DNA of 64,000 nt from Hydra vulgaris (taxonomy: Eukaryota; Cnidaria; Hydrozoa; Anthoathecata; Hydridae): NCBI RefSeq assembly GCF_038396675.1, contig NC_088931.1:8392501-8456500 (forward strand), read 5' to 3'. How positions within the stretch are numbered: the stretch's first letter is position 1; each line of letters starts with the position of its first letter. The position numbers were made by a program, and so were the translations under genes. A model generated the notes under the pieces. That model did not search any database and had not been told where the DNA came from. It was given only the letters and a program-made list of their open reading frames with translations. Below, one piece after another: positions 11,549 through 22,089 of this stretch.

Positions 11549-14406
11549 TTGAACAAAAATAATGATCCTGATATAAATCTTTTTGAGGATATTGATTTTG
11601 AGTCTTGTTACTGTAATGTTGAGGAAGTTTCTTGTTATATAGACTCAACGCAACCATCATTTACATCATTAACTTTAAACAGAAGTCTGAAAAAAGATTT
11701 TGAAAATTTTAAGTCTATGTTACATAACATAAACCTGTGAATTTAAGGTAATATGCCTTATAGAAACTTGGTGTCAAGATGAAGATTCCAATAATTCGAA
11801 TCTTCAATTGACAGGGTACAAATCAATTCATCAAACCAGAGGTAAAGGTATAGAAACTTGGAGTCAAGATGAAGATTCCAATAATTCGAATCTTCAACTG
11901 ACAGGGTACAAATCAATTCATCAAACCAGAGGTAAAGGTATGGGCGGCGGTATATGTTTTTTTTATCCACAATACACTGCAATTTAAAAAAGCAGAAAAT
12001 CTTAGCCATTGTAGTGAAGAATGTGAGTCATTAACCTTAGAACTGATTAATAATAAGAAAAAAGTACAAAACGTTTTTTTAATTGCAATATATAGACCAC
12101 CTAGTGGTAATATAAAATTGTTTGAAAAGTGGGATCATAAAAACCGATGTAAGTGATCATTTTCCAATCTTTTTTACTTCTAATTCAATAGGCAAAGAAA
12201 AAACTGACGGGATATCTAACAAAATAATATATATTAAAAAAAGGGAAATAAATAAAAATAGTATTAAAATATTTCGCGGTCACTTATCGCTAATAAACTG
12301 GCAACAACTTATTAATTACAAGACGCAAATAAAGCCTATGAACATTTTATTTGTGAGTTCAGTAATGCTTATTATAAAGTATATCCAAAACAAGAAAAAA
12401 GAGTCAAGCTAAATTTACAAAGTCCATGGATTTCACAAGGTCATCTTCCAAGAAAAAACAAATTCTCTACGAAAAATTAAAATAAAACCTACAAAAATGA
12501 AAAAATATATACAAGTTATAAAAACCTTTTTGAAAAACTTAAGAAATAAGCTAAAAAAAATTATTATTCAAATCTTTTACAAAATAATATTGGTTATGAT
12601 AAAAAAACATGGGATGTTATAAAAGAAGTAATAGGAAAGAAAAAGATTGATCCAGGTAATATCCTGCCAAACCATTTAAATATCGATAACAAAAACATTG
12701 TTATTAATGATCAAAAAAAGATTGCTGAAAGTTTTAACAATTATTTTACAAACATCGGAAACACACTAGCTAATAAAATAACTCAAAGTAAAAAAATATT
12801 TAAATCATATTTAAAAGAAGTGGACTTTGTAATGGACAAGTTTGGCTTATCTTCTGATGAGCTTCGAAACGCATTTAAAACAATACAATTAAAAAAGAGT
12901 CCGGGTCTTGATGACATAAGCTCTCATGTGGTTAAAGAGGTTTATGATGCTATTGAATATCCCCTATTGTATATCTTTAATCTCTCATTAAAAAGTGGAG
13001 TTTTTCCTGAACACTTAAAATTAGCATGCGTAGTTCCGATATATAAAAGCGGAGATAACTCTACTTTATCAAACTATAGACCTATCTCCGTACTTTCATG
13101 CTTCTCGAAAGTACTAGAACGCATAATGTACAACAAACTTTTTTCATACCTCCAAAATCACAATATCCTTTTTAATAACCAATATGGTTTAAAAAAGACC
13201 ATTCAACTGAACATGCAATAATAAAGTTAACGAAATTTTGAATGCGTTTGACAAAAATCAATATACACTTGGAGTATTTATCGATTTGTCAAAGGCGTTC
13301 GATGCAGTGGATCACGAGATCCTTCTATATAAACTTAGTAATTATGGTATAAAAAATAAAAATCTAAAATGGTTTAGATACTATCTAAACATTGTAAACA
13401 AGGTTTATATTACAATAAAACTTACACTTCCCTTAAAACCATTACTTGTGGCATTCCGCAGGGATCTATTCTAGGTCCTTTGCTTTTTCTTTTCTATATT
13501 AACGACATATTTTTATCTGAATTTATTCTTTTTGCAGATGACACCCAAGCTTTCTACACCCACTCAAATATTAAAAATATTTTTAACACAGTAAATCAGA
13601 AGCTTGAAGAGCTAAGCAATTGGTTGAAGGCTAACAAACTCTTCTTGAACATTGAAAAAAGCAAATACATTCTTTTCACAAAACCATCAAAGTCAGACAC
13701 ATTACCATTAAAACTTCCAGATATTTTATTTGACAAAACAATATTAAAAAGAGCATTTTCTGTGAAGATTCTAGGAGTGATTCTAGATAAACATGTTAGC
13801 TGGAAAGAGTATATCAAGTTGTTAGAAAATAAAATATCTAAAAGCATTAGGATTATGCATAAAACTAAATATATTTTAAATAAAGTATGTCTAAAAATTT
13901 TATACTTTACATTTGTTCATAGCTACATTAGCTACTGCAATGTTGGTTGGGCAAGTACTTACCAATCAAAACTAGCCTTAGTCTATAAAAAACAAAAGCA
14001 AGCATGTCACATATTCACAAATGGATATGTTAGTGCTAAACAAATAATGAAAGAACTGAGAATTCTTAATATTTATAAACAAAACATCTATATCATCCTT
14101 CAGTTTATGTTCAAAGTAAAAAATAATTTGGTCCCAAAAATATTCCATAATTACTTCCAACTTATTGATCATGAATACGAAACAAAACATTCTAAGCAGA
14201 ACTACTATATTCCAAAAATGTCTTTGAGTCAATCCCAATTCTCAATATCTAGAAGAGGACCACAATTGTGGAACTCATTTCTTACAAATGAGATTAAAAC
14301 GATAAACTCTTTTCAACATTTTAAATGCGTTGTTAAACAACAGTTACTTGACCTCAACATTACGGTAACAATCTCTTATTTTTTTAAAAACTTTTACACG
14401 TCTTGA
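11549..14406 (+). pseudogene. LINE ORF2 (endonuclease and reverse transcriptase)
   Basis: The N-terminal third is a decayed APE-type endonuclease (LIETWCQDEDSNNSNLQLTGY near 11760, then GKGMGGGICFFYP). The reverse transcriptase follows: KKSPGLDDISSHVVKEV, SNYRPISVLSCFSKVLERIM, FIDLSKAFDAVDHEILL, GIPQGSILGPLLF and FILFADDTQAFY. The last 308 residues (13480-14406) are an intact frame ending in the thumb/C-terminal region (RRGPQLWNSF). Stops and shifts break it at about 12010, 12412, 13221 and 13474. Part of the endonuclease is duplicated in frame at 11761-11940. Confidence 0.8.
11761..11940 (+). repeat. 90-bp tandem duplication
   Basis: Bases 11761-11850 and 11851-11940 are direct copies differing at about two positions. 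The unit is 30 codons, so it repeats part of the LINE endonuclease in frame. Low divergence implies the duplication is recent compared with the element's other damage. Confidence 0.95.
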
Positions 14407-15805
14407 AATTTTTTATTTTTTTCCATTTACACAATAGCTGGAAATGATTATGGTTATATTTATAAAAATGCATTTAATTGTATTTATATTTATAAAGATA
14501 CATTTACTTGGCTATTTTACTTATACGAGATCTTATATTTATATATATTTAAATATCTTGTAACTTGTGTTTATCTTACTTTACAATCAATATCAGTTAA
14601 ATAATTGATATTAATTGTAAAATATAATTGAAATTAACGGGGCAAGACAATAAGACCATCGTCTTCTGCTTGCTCCAGTCAATTTGTTACGTAAACAATT
14701 TTGTAAAAAAAATTTATATTGACGAAAAGAAAAAAGAAAAAAAAAATGTCGAGTGATAAGAAAATTACAATGGATAGAGCACTGACAGCCATTGCTCATC
14801 TTATGGATAGGTGTGCTTCTCTGAGGGTCAAAGAAATTAAAAAGGATAGTGTCACTGGACTAGGTCCTTTCATGGTTGAGCTCATTGTAGAACTCAAGAA
14901 ACGATTCCCGAGAAGATGATGTGACATCGTGCCTTGCGCTGTAGGCTGCCTGCTACACCCCTTGTTGAAACGCCAACAACTACACGCTTATGGTGTAAGA
15001 GATGAAATTTTTGACAAGTTGAAAGCCAGTCAACAGTCTTACAACAGCAGACTGGATGTCAAACCAGCAAGGTACAATCAATGTCTCAGATGAGATCACA
15101 CATGAGCTTCTTGAAGATGATGGTGAGACTGAATTCTGGAAGGCAGCAGCAAAGGTAATACCTATTAAGTAAAATATAAAATAAGTTTCTTTAAAACTAG
15201 TTAAATATACTTCTATTAATCTTAATACAATCGAACAAACAAAGTTATAAAAATTTTAATTTGAGGATACGATGTCATACGGGGGATAAGGGGCGGTTCA
15301 AAGTTAAACTTTTTTTAAATTATTTGATTTTAAACAATTTTAGATTAAAGTAAGGAAAGTTATATAAAGTTTACTAAACTTTTAACTTCCTTTCATTCCT
15401 TTTAGACTGTTTCCAATCAATTCAGGCAGATAAATGCTACAGCTGAGGGTCCTCAGATTACCATTGAGTGGGCAAAATTCAGAGAAACAACTGTGATAGA
15501 TTCGAAGGTTGATGTCCTTAACTTTTGGAGTCACATAGCAGAGACTAACACGGGAGTATTAATGTCTACCAGCATCAAGCGCCTCAAGTGAGCGGGCCTT
15601 AAGTGAAGCTGAACAGGTGGTCCACGAAAAGAGATGCAGGTTGTCTCCAAAAACCATTGAGAAATTGGTCTTCATAAACGAGAGCTTCGATTTGTTAAAC
15701 TCCTTTGGACCTGTTTGGGAATACTGCTCCATGAAACAGCAAATGGCAGCTAGACCTGCTCCAGACAGAGATCAAAATGATGATGATGATGATGACTCAG
15801 ACTAG

Positions 15806-15972
15806 AATGATGGTGATGATACTACCTCATTAAAAATGAAATCTGCAGTATTGTTTTAATTATATTTTGATTTTATTATTTATAATATTATAGATATTCT
15901 TATTCTTATTATTATTATTATCATTAATATATTATTGTAATTATATTGTAAATTTTGAGGAAAATAAATATC
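15806..15972. other. AT-rich 3' flank of the hAT coding remains
   Basis: No gene. It is a TTATTA-rich stretch between the aspartate-rich hAT C-terminus and the TTG array. Confidence 0.4.
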
Positions 15973-16046
<74 letters not shown>

Positions 16047-16047
16047 G
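15973..16047. repeat. (TTG)n / (CAA)n microsatellite
   Basis: A pure TTG array of about 25 units. Read on the minus strand it gives a polyglutamine run in a short frame with no other coding signs. Confidence 0.97.
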
Positions 16048-16397
16048 AACTGGAAAGGCAAGACAGACATCATTTGGGCTCCCAAGGCCAAGAATTAGCA
16101 CAAAAAAATGAGAATGAAAGACTGAAAGTGGACAACTAAATATTTTTTACTAGGAAAGCATGCTAGAATTATTTAGATTAGATAATCGATAATATGCAAA
16201 TAATTTTTTCGCATGTTTAAGAAATTGGATTTTTGAAATCTAGAATGATTATTAAATAAATGCAAGGGTTTTAGCATATCTTTTGTATATTCTTTATTTC
16301 TTTAATGTTACTGTAGTGTATACTTTAAATTTTTATTATTAAGAAATTAGAACTTAGGAGGGCAGAGATTGCTAGCATATACCAAACCAGTTATCAC

Positions 16398-16634
16398 TTT
16401 TTTTTTTTAGTAGTTATTTTAGGTGCTCCCAGAAGTCCTTACGGTCTTATCACAGAGCACCTCGGGAGAGCATTTAACAAGAAGTTCACGCCTCCTTCCG
16501 TACCAATGTCGCTTGTTGGGCTAGAGCTGGCATCAAACCTCGGACCTCTGGGTTCTGAGCAAGAACTCTAACCACTGCGCCACGGCTGAACTCTAAACCA
16601 CTGCGCCACGCCAGAACTCTAAACTACTGCGCCA
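16398..16634 (-). mobile_element. tRNA-derived SINE with three A-box heads
   Basis: On the minus strand the tRNA-like head has an A box (GTGGCGCAGTGGTTAGAG) and a B box (GGTTTGATGCC, complement of 16529-16539), followed by a non-tRNA body and an 11-nt A-tract at 16408-16398. A and B boxes are the internal RNA polymerase III promoter. The A-box segment is present three times, at 16572-16582, 16598-16608 and 16624-16634, spaced 26 bp apart. There is no sign of a functional tRNA fold with this extended head. Confidence 0.8.
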
Positions 16635-16789
16635 CTTCACTTTACTTTATATCGGTGTCTTTAAACCTGAACATAGGTAGCTTCTCATCGATTGCGATTT
16701 TTTCCAATGCTAAGAGATCTAGGAGAATAGAAGGGAAGAGCATAATAGTACTAGTACAGTCACATACATGTTTGAAAGCCTTTATTTGA

Positions 16790-16952
16790 ACTAATACAAT
16801 TTTGAAAACCGTCAAATTAAATTTCATACAACTTTTTACAATTTTGAAAACCGCGAAAATATATTTTATTCGAGGTAATACGATTTTGAAAACCGTTTAA
16901 TTAAATTCCATACAACTTTTAACGATATCGAAACACGTTCACACACGACTTT
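16790..16952 (+). repeat. Right subterminal repeats of hAT element
   Basis: Three diverged tandem units of roughly 50 bp share the core ATTTTGAAAACCG and then AAATT(C/T)CATACAACTTTT. They resemble the repeats at 8640-9005 on the other side of the hAT coding region, as expected for transposase-binding subterminal repeats. Confidence 0.6.
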
Positions 16953-17676
16953 TAGTGACGTCGAAGCATCGACTTCGACTTCGAAACACATCGACTTCGA
17001 TTGTTTTATCTCTGATAAATTCTAATAAAAATAATAAATTTTTTTTTCGTTTCTATTTTTTAACATCACATCACTTTAAAAATAATGGTGCAAAATTAAA
17101 TAAAAGTAGGACAACTCGGACAACGAAACAATTTATTCCCAGACTCCAATTATTTGGGCACCGCAATAAATACTTGTTAAACATCAAAAGGTCTAAACAA
17201 TCATATTTACTATGATTGTATAGACTTTTTTTATTATTTATTGTATAGATTTAGATTTTGGAGATTAACGATTTAATTTTGCCTCAAGCCAACTTGGAAC
17301 AGCCCTGTATGAAATCTCTGAAAATCACAAGCGTAGCGCAAACAAACAAAAAATTTATAACAATACATAACTGAAAGTTTAATTACGTATAAATATTGCT
17401 AACTATGAATTTTATAATACTCTAAGAGAGTACACAAAAAATAATATGCGGTAGTTACATTAGTACATTCTATTCTTATTAAATGAACACACAATAGTTG
17501 AACATTGAAAAATTTAATTGAATGAAATGATATAAAGATTTTAACATTATTGCTCGACTAAATCAACTTTTAGTCAATTAGTAAGAAACCCTTAGTCGAC
17601 TGTTCAATTTCTTTAAGTCGACTACTTTTGACTAGTCGACTTTCAGTCGATTTAGTCGAAGTCGATAACGACACTA
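16953..17676. mobile_element. hAT-like non-autonomous element with TCGACTTCGA repeats
   Basis: The left end TAGTGACGTCGAAGCATCG and the inverted right end TAGTGTCGTTATCGACTTCG share TAGTG and an ATCGACTTCGACT block. TAGTG fits the YARNG terminus known for hAT elements. TAGTCGACT-type repeats fill the right subterminal region (17545-17660). The 8-bp flanks (ACGACTTT and AAAATAAG) do not match, so the ends or the target duplication are not confirmed. Confidence 0.45.
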
Positions 17677-18464
17677 AAAATAAGACAGACAAATGTTAGC
17701 ACCCAAAGAATACTTACAATACTAAAAAATAAAACTTTTAGAAAAATTTAAAATTAACAAAGATATACAACAAATATATCACCATACAAAAACAAAATAA
17801 ATTATTAACTGCAAAGCAAAAAGAATGCGAGCAACAATGAAAAAAAAGCATAAATGCTAATGAGTAAACGAATTTTGTATAGTGGTTGAGTAATAAACAT
17901 CTCCTTAAGTCTAGTCTATTAACTGGCGTTAAAACTGGCGTTTTGAAACATGAGAAACAAAATGTGTAATGTAACGCGGGGTTACATCGACAGGTGGGTA
18001 ACATCGACACGTGTTATGTTACATGTTTTTACCAGTCACCTGTTAACTATTGTTTAAGTTATTTTAGCCGACACGGCAGTAATCTGTTGAATGAACAAAA
18101 ATAGCTATTTTTATCCACATAACTGTAAACATAAATAACGACACAATACCGACACAATAAATAACGACACAATACGACGAACACAAATTAAACTTATTCT
18201 TAATTTTTTTAATGTTAAAAAACTTTAGTCATAAGGTAAGTTAAACTATACTATAATATAATTTTAAATGTATTTTTATGATATTATTTCGAAATTGCTA
18301 GGCATAAAATGATTTTTTCGTATTTTATGTTTAAAACGCGCATTTCGGTTTTCGTTACCCCATAGGTCTGTCAAAGTTTAATCATAATGTGTTATTATTG
18401 TCATTACGCTTTAAGTGTAAATAAATGATTGATTTTTTTTAGAGTTTATGATCACATGATATCA
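17677..18464. other. Gene-free region with pogo-like terminal repeats
   Basis: No gene. At 17979-17991 and 17997-18009 two near-identical 13-mers (GGTTACATCGACA and GGTAACATCGACA) lie about 470 bp before the pogo-like coding remains at 18465. They could be the terminal/subterminal repeats of that element; the opposite end was not found. Confidence 0.4.
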
Positions 18465-19640
18465 TGCCTCGCAACTTCATACAAAAAGTTCAACACTCGG
18501 ATTGTATGATAAGAAAGTCAGAACAACATTAATTCATTATCTCAAAAAAATGCACTCTAAACAAGTTGAACGCCCAACAATTTTGACAAGACAAGAAGAA
18601 ACGTTGATTGTTCATACAGTACAAAAACTCGGAGACTGGTTTTTTGGGATAGATTGTTGCAATGCTGCGATAAATAATGTTGTACAAAATTATATAAACA
18701 ACGTTGTACAATGTTGTACAAGATTACATAAAAAGTAGTGGTAGAGCCTATACCTTCTAGAAAAGCAAGCCAGTAATTTTTAAAAAGAAACTGTAATGCT
18801 GTACAAGATTATATAAACAATGTTGTGCAATGTTGTACAAGATTACATAAACAGTAGTGGTAGAGCCTATACCTTCTAGAATGGCAAGCCAGGAATTGAT
18901 TGGATTCGTGGTTTTAAGGAGAGAAAAACAAACTTACCCGTCGGATTGGACAATCTCTTACTGCTAACCGTGCCTATGCATGCAATGTTAACGTAGTTGA
19001 TGACTTTTTTAGAAAAACTAGCAGTTATTATTGAGAAAATTTATCTACAGAATAAGCGACTAAATATATTCAATTTAGATGAAACAGGATTTCAAACCGA
19101 CATAGGCAAGCAGAAAATTCTCTGCAAACAGGAATTAAAGAATTCTCATAAAATGGTTGGTACTTCAACTGAAACAATGTTCTCAGTGCAGGTATGCTGT
19201 TTGCAACCGATCAATTTTTATCATACTAGTCTTCACCTTTACAGCACCTGGTGCAGTGGTGGTTGAAGCAATTCTATAATGGCTTTTAAAGCTTGTGTAA
19301 TTTTTTCACTAAAATGATGAAGAATAAGCAGTGAGAAGTTGTCAACGGCAGAGCCTCAGACATCGAATGTAATTATTAGTGCAAGTTATAACGGATATCA
19401 AAATAAGATTACACCGGCAAAATATGTCATGAATAATATAAGCTCCGTACTAATGCAAGTCACAAGCTCAGATAAAATATAGGAAGTTCCGACTACAAAA
19501 AAAAACAACTAGAAGCGGTACTTTTGAAACATCTTCGACACACTGTGAAAAGCGACGAAAAAAGAAAACAGATTCAAGAGAAAATTGGATTAAATGAAAG
19601 AAATTAACCAAAAAAGCAAACCTAAAAAAAAATAGCTTAC
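18465..19640 (+). pseudogene. Pogo-type transposase (DDE_1) remnant
   Basis: Pogo transposases have an N-terminal helix-turn-helix, a CENP-B-like DNA-binding domain and a DDE core. Segments in shifting frames show YDKKVRTTLIHYLKKMH, RQEETLIVHTVQKLGDWFFG, then GIDWIRGFKERKTNL, IFNLDETGFQTDIGKQKIL (first catalytic D) and a lysine-rich tail (KITPAKYVMNNISSVL, then KKR-rich). Several frameshifts and stops separate them, and a 119-bp internal tandem duplication lies between the two DNA-binding parts. The second and third acidic residues are not visible, so the core is deleted in part. Confidence 0.7.
18675..18894 (+). repeat. Tandem duplication, period 119 bp
   Basis: AGATTACATAAA(A/C)AGTAGTGG and AGCCTATACCTTCTAGAA occur twice, 119 bp apart (for example at 18721 and 18840), inside the pogo remnant. 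The two copies also carry TTGTACAA repeats. Confidence 0.85.
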
Positions 19641-20124
19641 TTTTTTATATATTCAAGTAGAAAATATCAGAACTGAATCTATTTGATATCTTTTAAACAA
19701 CAATTTATTGTTATGTTTTCAGCGCTATTTTACATTTTTTTAAAAGTGGTAGTTTTTAAAAAGAAACTGTAGATTGGTGCTAGTATATATTTCAAATGTT
19801 TTCTCTATTTTATTTGTTGAAGTTCCAATTATTATGTTACCTATGTTACTTATAAGGTATTATTAACATCTAAAATTGTTATAATAGGCCTTCTTGGACA
19901 TGAACTTACATAAGTTAATAAAATCAAGTTTAGCCTTTGCATTGAAAGATTGTTGTTTTATATGTCCACTATGACCCGAAAGTCTGTTATTAAATTAAAT
20001 CCGTGTCAACATTTATTTCACCAAGTTTACTTCTAGAATAACCAAATCCGACTTGTCCAATTTTTTGGCTTAAAATAAATGCAACCGAAAAAATATTAAT
20101 AAAAACATGTTTATATTTATCAAA

Positions 20125-20285
20125 TGACAGAAGAAGAGTTGTTGAATTTGATGAGCAAAATGACAATTGGGTGACTCTGGCGCAAGCTTTAGGTGTTAAA
20201 TTTAAGACAGCAAACAAAATTCAAATTTTATCGGAAGAGGTGGTTCTAAGCCAAAAAAATGGACCAAAATTTAAATTGCAGAAAC
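20125..20285 (+). pseudogene. Transposase helix-turn-helix fragment
   Basis: The frame reads SNDRRRVVEFDEQNDNWVTL, then AQALGVKFKTANKI, and after a frameshift GRGGSKPKKWTK. The order R-R-V-V...W..LA..LG.K..TA...RGG..P is that of the paired-like helix-turn-helix at the N-terminus of Tc1/IS630-type transposases. No catalytic domain follows. It is a short remnant. Confidence 0.5.
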
Positions 20286-20289
20286 GATA

Positions 20290-22089
20290 ACATGTATTGA
20301 AAGTGATTAAGACAATTTAATATAAACCTCAGCATAATCTCTAATTACTTTTTATTTTATTCATTTGAATTTCATGCTATATTTTGCTATAAAATGCTTT
20401 TATATCCGAATATATTGTTGGCTTAGCATAGGAAGAGCCACAAACAGTCATGAAGACTAATCAAAAGTAACGCCCGTTATTGACATGTATGCTTAATAAA
20501 TATCACTAGAAAACCATTAATGCTTATGTTTTTTTCCACCTGTAATCTCCTATATTGTTTACCACGGTTTTTAGGCATCATTTTTTATCTATTTATAACT
20601 AGTAATTGGATAATATAATACAACTTAAAAGTGTCATAAAAGATCATTATCTTGAATTTTACATCAAATGACTTTGATGTAAAATTCAAATGAAACAAGT
20701 AGGTAAGTTGTAACGTTTACCTGGTTTTTCTTACTGCAACTGTAAACACTGTTTATTTTTCCTAAATATAACAAGCCTTCTAAAGTCTCATTAACACCAT
20801 AATTTACAATATGCAGCGTTTTGTCATATTAAAGCTAAATGCGTCGTCTTATTAAAGCTTCTTGTGGTGCCAATATTACTTTTCCACGCACCATTTCAAC
20901 TTTTTGGGTATTTTTCATTATTCCGGCTTGAAGTACTGTTGCATGATCATTAAATTAATTAGAAGCTATTTTAAGGCTGCTATTCAGTATGTGTGCCCTT
21001 AATTGATACGTGATTAAGTAATTTAGTATTTTGCTAGGAATCGTAATTAAATAAACAATAAAACAAAATAATAAAATATTTTGTTTTGGCATTCTATAAA
21101 AGTTAATCTGAGTTTTTGATCTGTAATAGGAAAGAAATATTATTCATTGCAAATAGATTAATTACTCATAGTTTTTTTTATAATAATCTATTTGGCTGAA
21201 CCGGTTCTTTTATAATAACCTCAAACTTAATACATGCGTAATTTTCATATATATAAATTATAGTTTTCATATAATAAATTTATATTCATTGACAGATTTT
21301 TCCCTCTATTTGTTTAACGATTTCACTTCCGACAAAACTGAACGTTGATGTGCATATCAAAAATCATTTTTGAAACTTGGGCTCAACTCTAGTGCATGGA
21401 TCATTACAAGTACAAAGTTATGTTGAACTGCTTGATATAAAATTAGAGTTGTTTAAATCAAATTTATGCGAGCATGTAATGCAACGGACGGCGCCCGTGG
21501 AAGAAAATAAATAGAATATGCCTTAACCAAAACCCTTCGTCGATTTATATACAACTTACTGCGCCAACTCTTATTTAAGTCAGTTGATGTCACTTATTTC
21601 ACACTGAATATATTTGTACACTATTAATAAATTGACAATTAACACTAAAAGTTAAATTAAAAATAAGAAACTAAAAATAAGAAATTAAACAAGTGGCAAA
21701 ATTTCAAATAAAAGAATTTTATACAGAAAGACTTATAATTTTCTTATAAAAAATGACAAAGAAATTTTGTTCAATGTTTTTTTTGCATATTAAATTAAAT
21801 AATTGATTTTTGTTTTATAACCATAGTTATTCCTAACATAAAACCAATTAGTTACTATTAAACCAAAGTTTAAATATTTTTTATACAGGTAGCTGTGGAT
21901 AACAAGAAGTCATAACCCTTCGTATTTACCGTTATTTCCGCGGTTAAACGTACTATAAAAATACAAAAGTAGACGAGACAAAATTATGAATTTTTTAATT
22001 ATCTAAAATAAACCGCGCTATAACATCACCATCTTCGTTTTAGAATTACAATATTTCATTTAAAGTAATTAAATATGTTCCCAATAATT
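20290..22089. other. Gene-free region with a perfect hairpin
   Basis: No gene recognised. At 20652-20668 and 20673-20689 two 17-nt arms (TTGAATTTTACATCAAA and its exact complement) enclose a 4-nt loop. The rest is AT-rich sequence without visible coding. The end near 22089 is probably the 3' flank of the TPR gene. Confidence 0.6.

Larger units (their letters stand above)
10505..14745 (+). mobile_element. CR1-like LINE inserted in the hAT gene
   Basis: A two-ORF non-LTR retrotransposon about 4.2 kb long: 5' leader from about 10505, ORF1 from 10743, ORF2 to 14406, an AT-rich 3' region and an A-rich end just before 14746. The host hAT frame reads GAGTCAAT on the left and ATGTCGAGTGATAAG on the right; joining them with AAT shared restores E-S-M-S-S-D-K-K. 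That sets the boundaries to within a few bases. The clade assignment rests on the ORF2 motifs and is approximate. Confidence 0.8.
9009..15805 (+). pseudogene. hAT transposase (BED-type), broken and split by a LINE
   Basis: hAT transposases are cut-and-paste enzymes with an N-terminal BED zinc finger, an RNase-H core and a C-terminal dimerisation domain. In order I see a BED-like start (SLVWQYFLKKY at about 9030), a core with STDIWTSRNNN, VVCDQASNMKAAL and CINHKLN (first D, second D and C(2)H), then after the inserted LINE a C-terminal block (VDVLNFW, SERALSEAEQVV in a shifted frame, KRCRLSPKTIEKLVF). Introns with GT-AG ends can be placed at 9269-9410, 10164-10319 and 15153-15405. Damage includes frameshifts in the BED region, TGA codons after SHCD and VPFP, further shifts near 14920-15080 and 15590, and the 4.2-kb LINE insertion. 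ESMSSDKK is rebuilt when the LINE is left out. Confidence 0.85.

Noticed and set aside
15880-16101. Polyglutamine protein on the minus strand
   Set aside because: The frame consists of the TTG microsatellite and AT-rich flanks, with no other coding evidence.
16398-16634. tRNA gene on the minus strand
   Set aside because: A and B boxes are present, but the A box is triplicated, a non-tRNA body and A-tract follow, and no proper tRNA fold was found; a SINE fits better.
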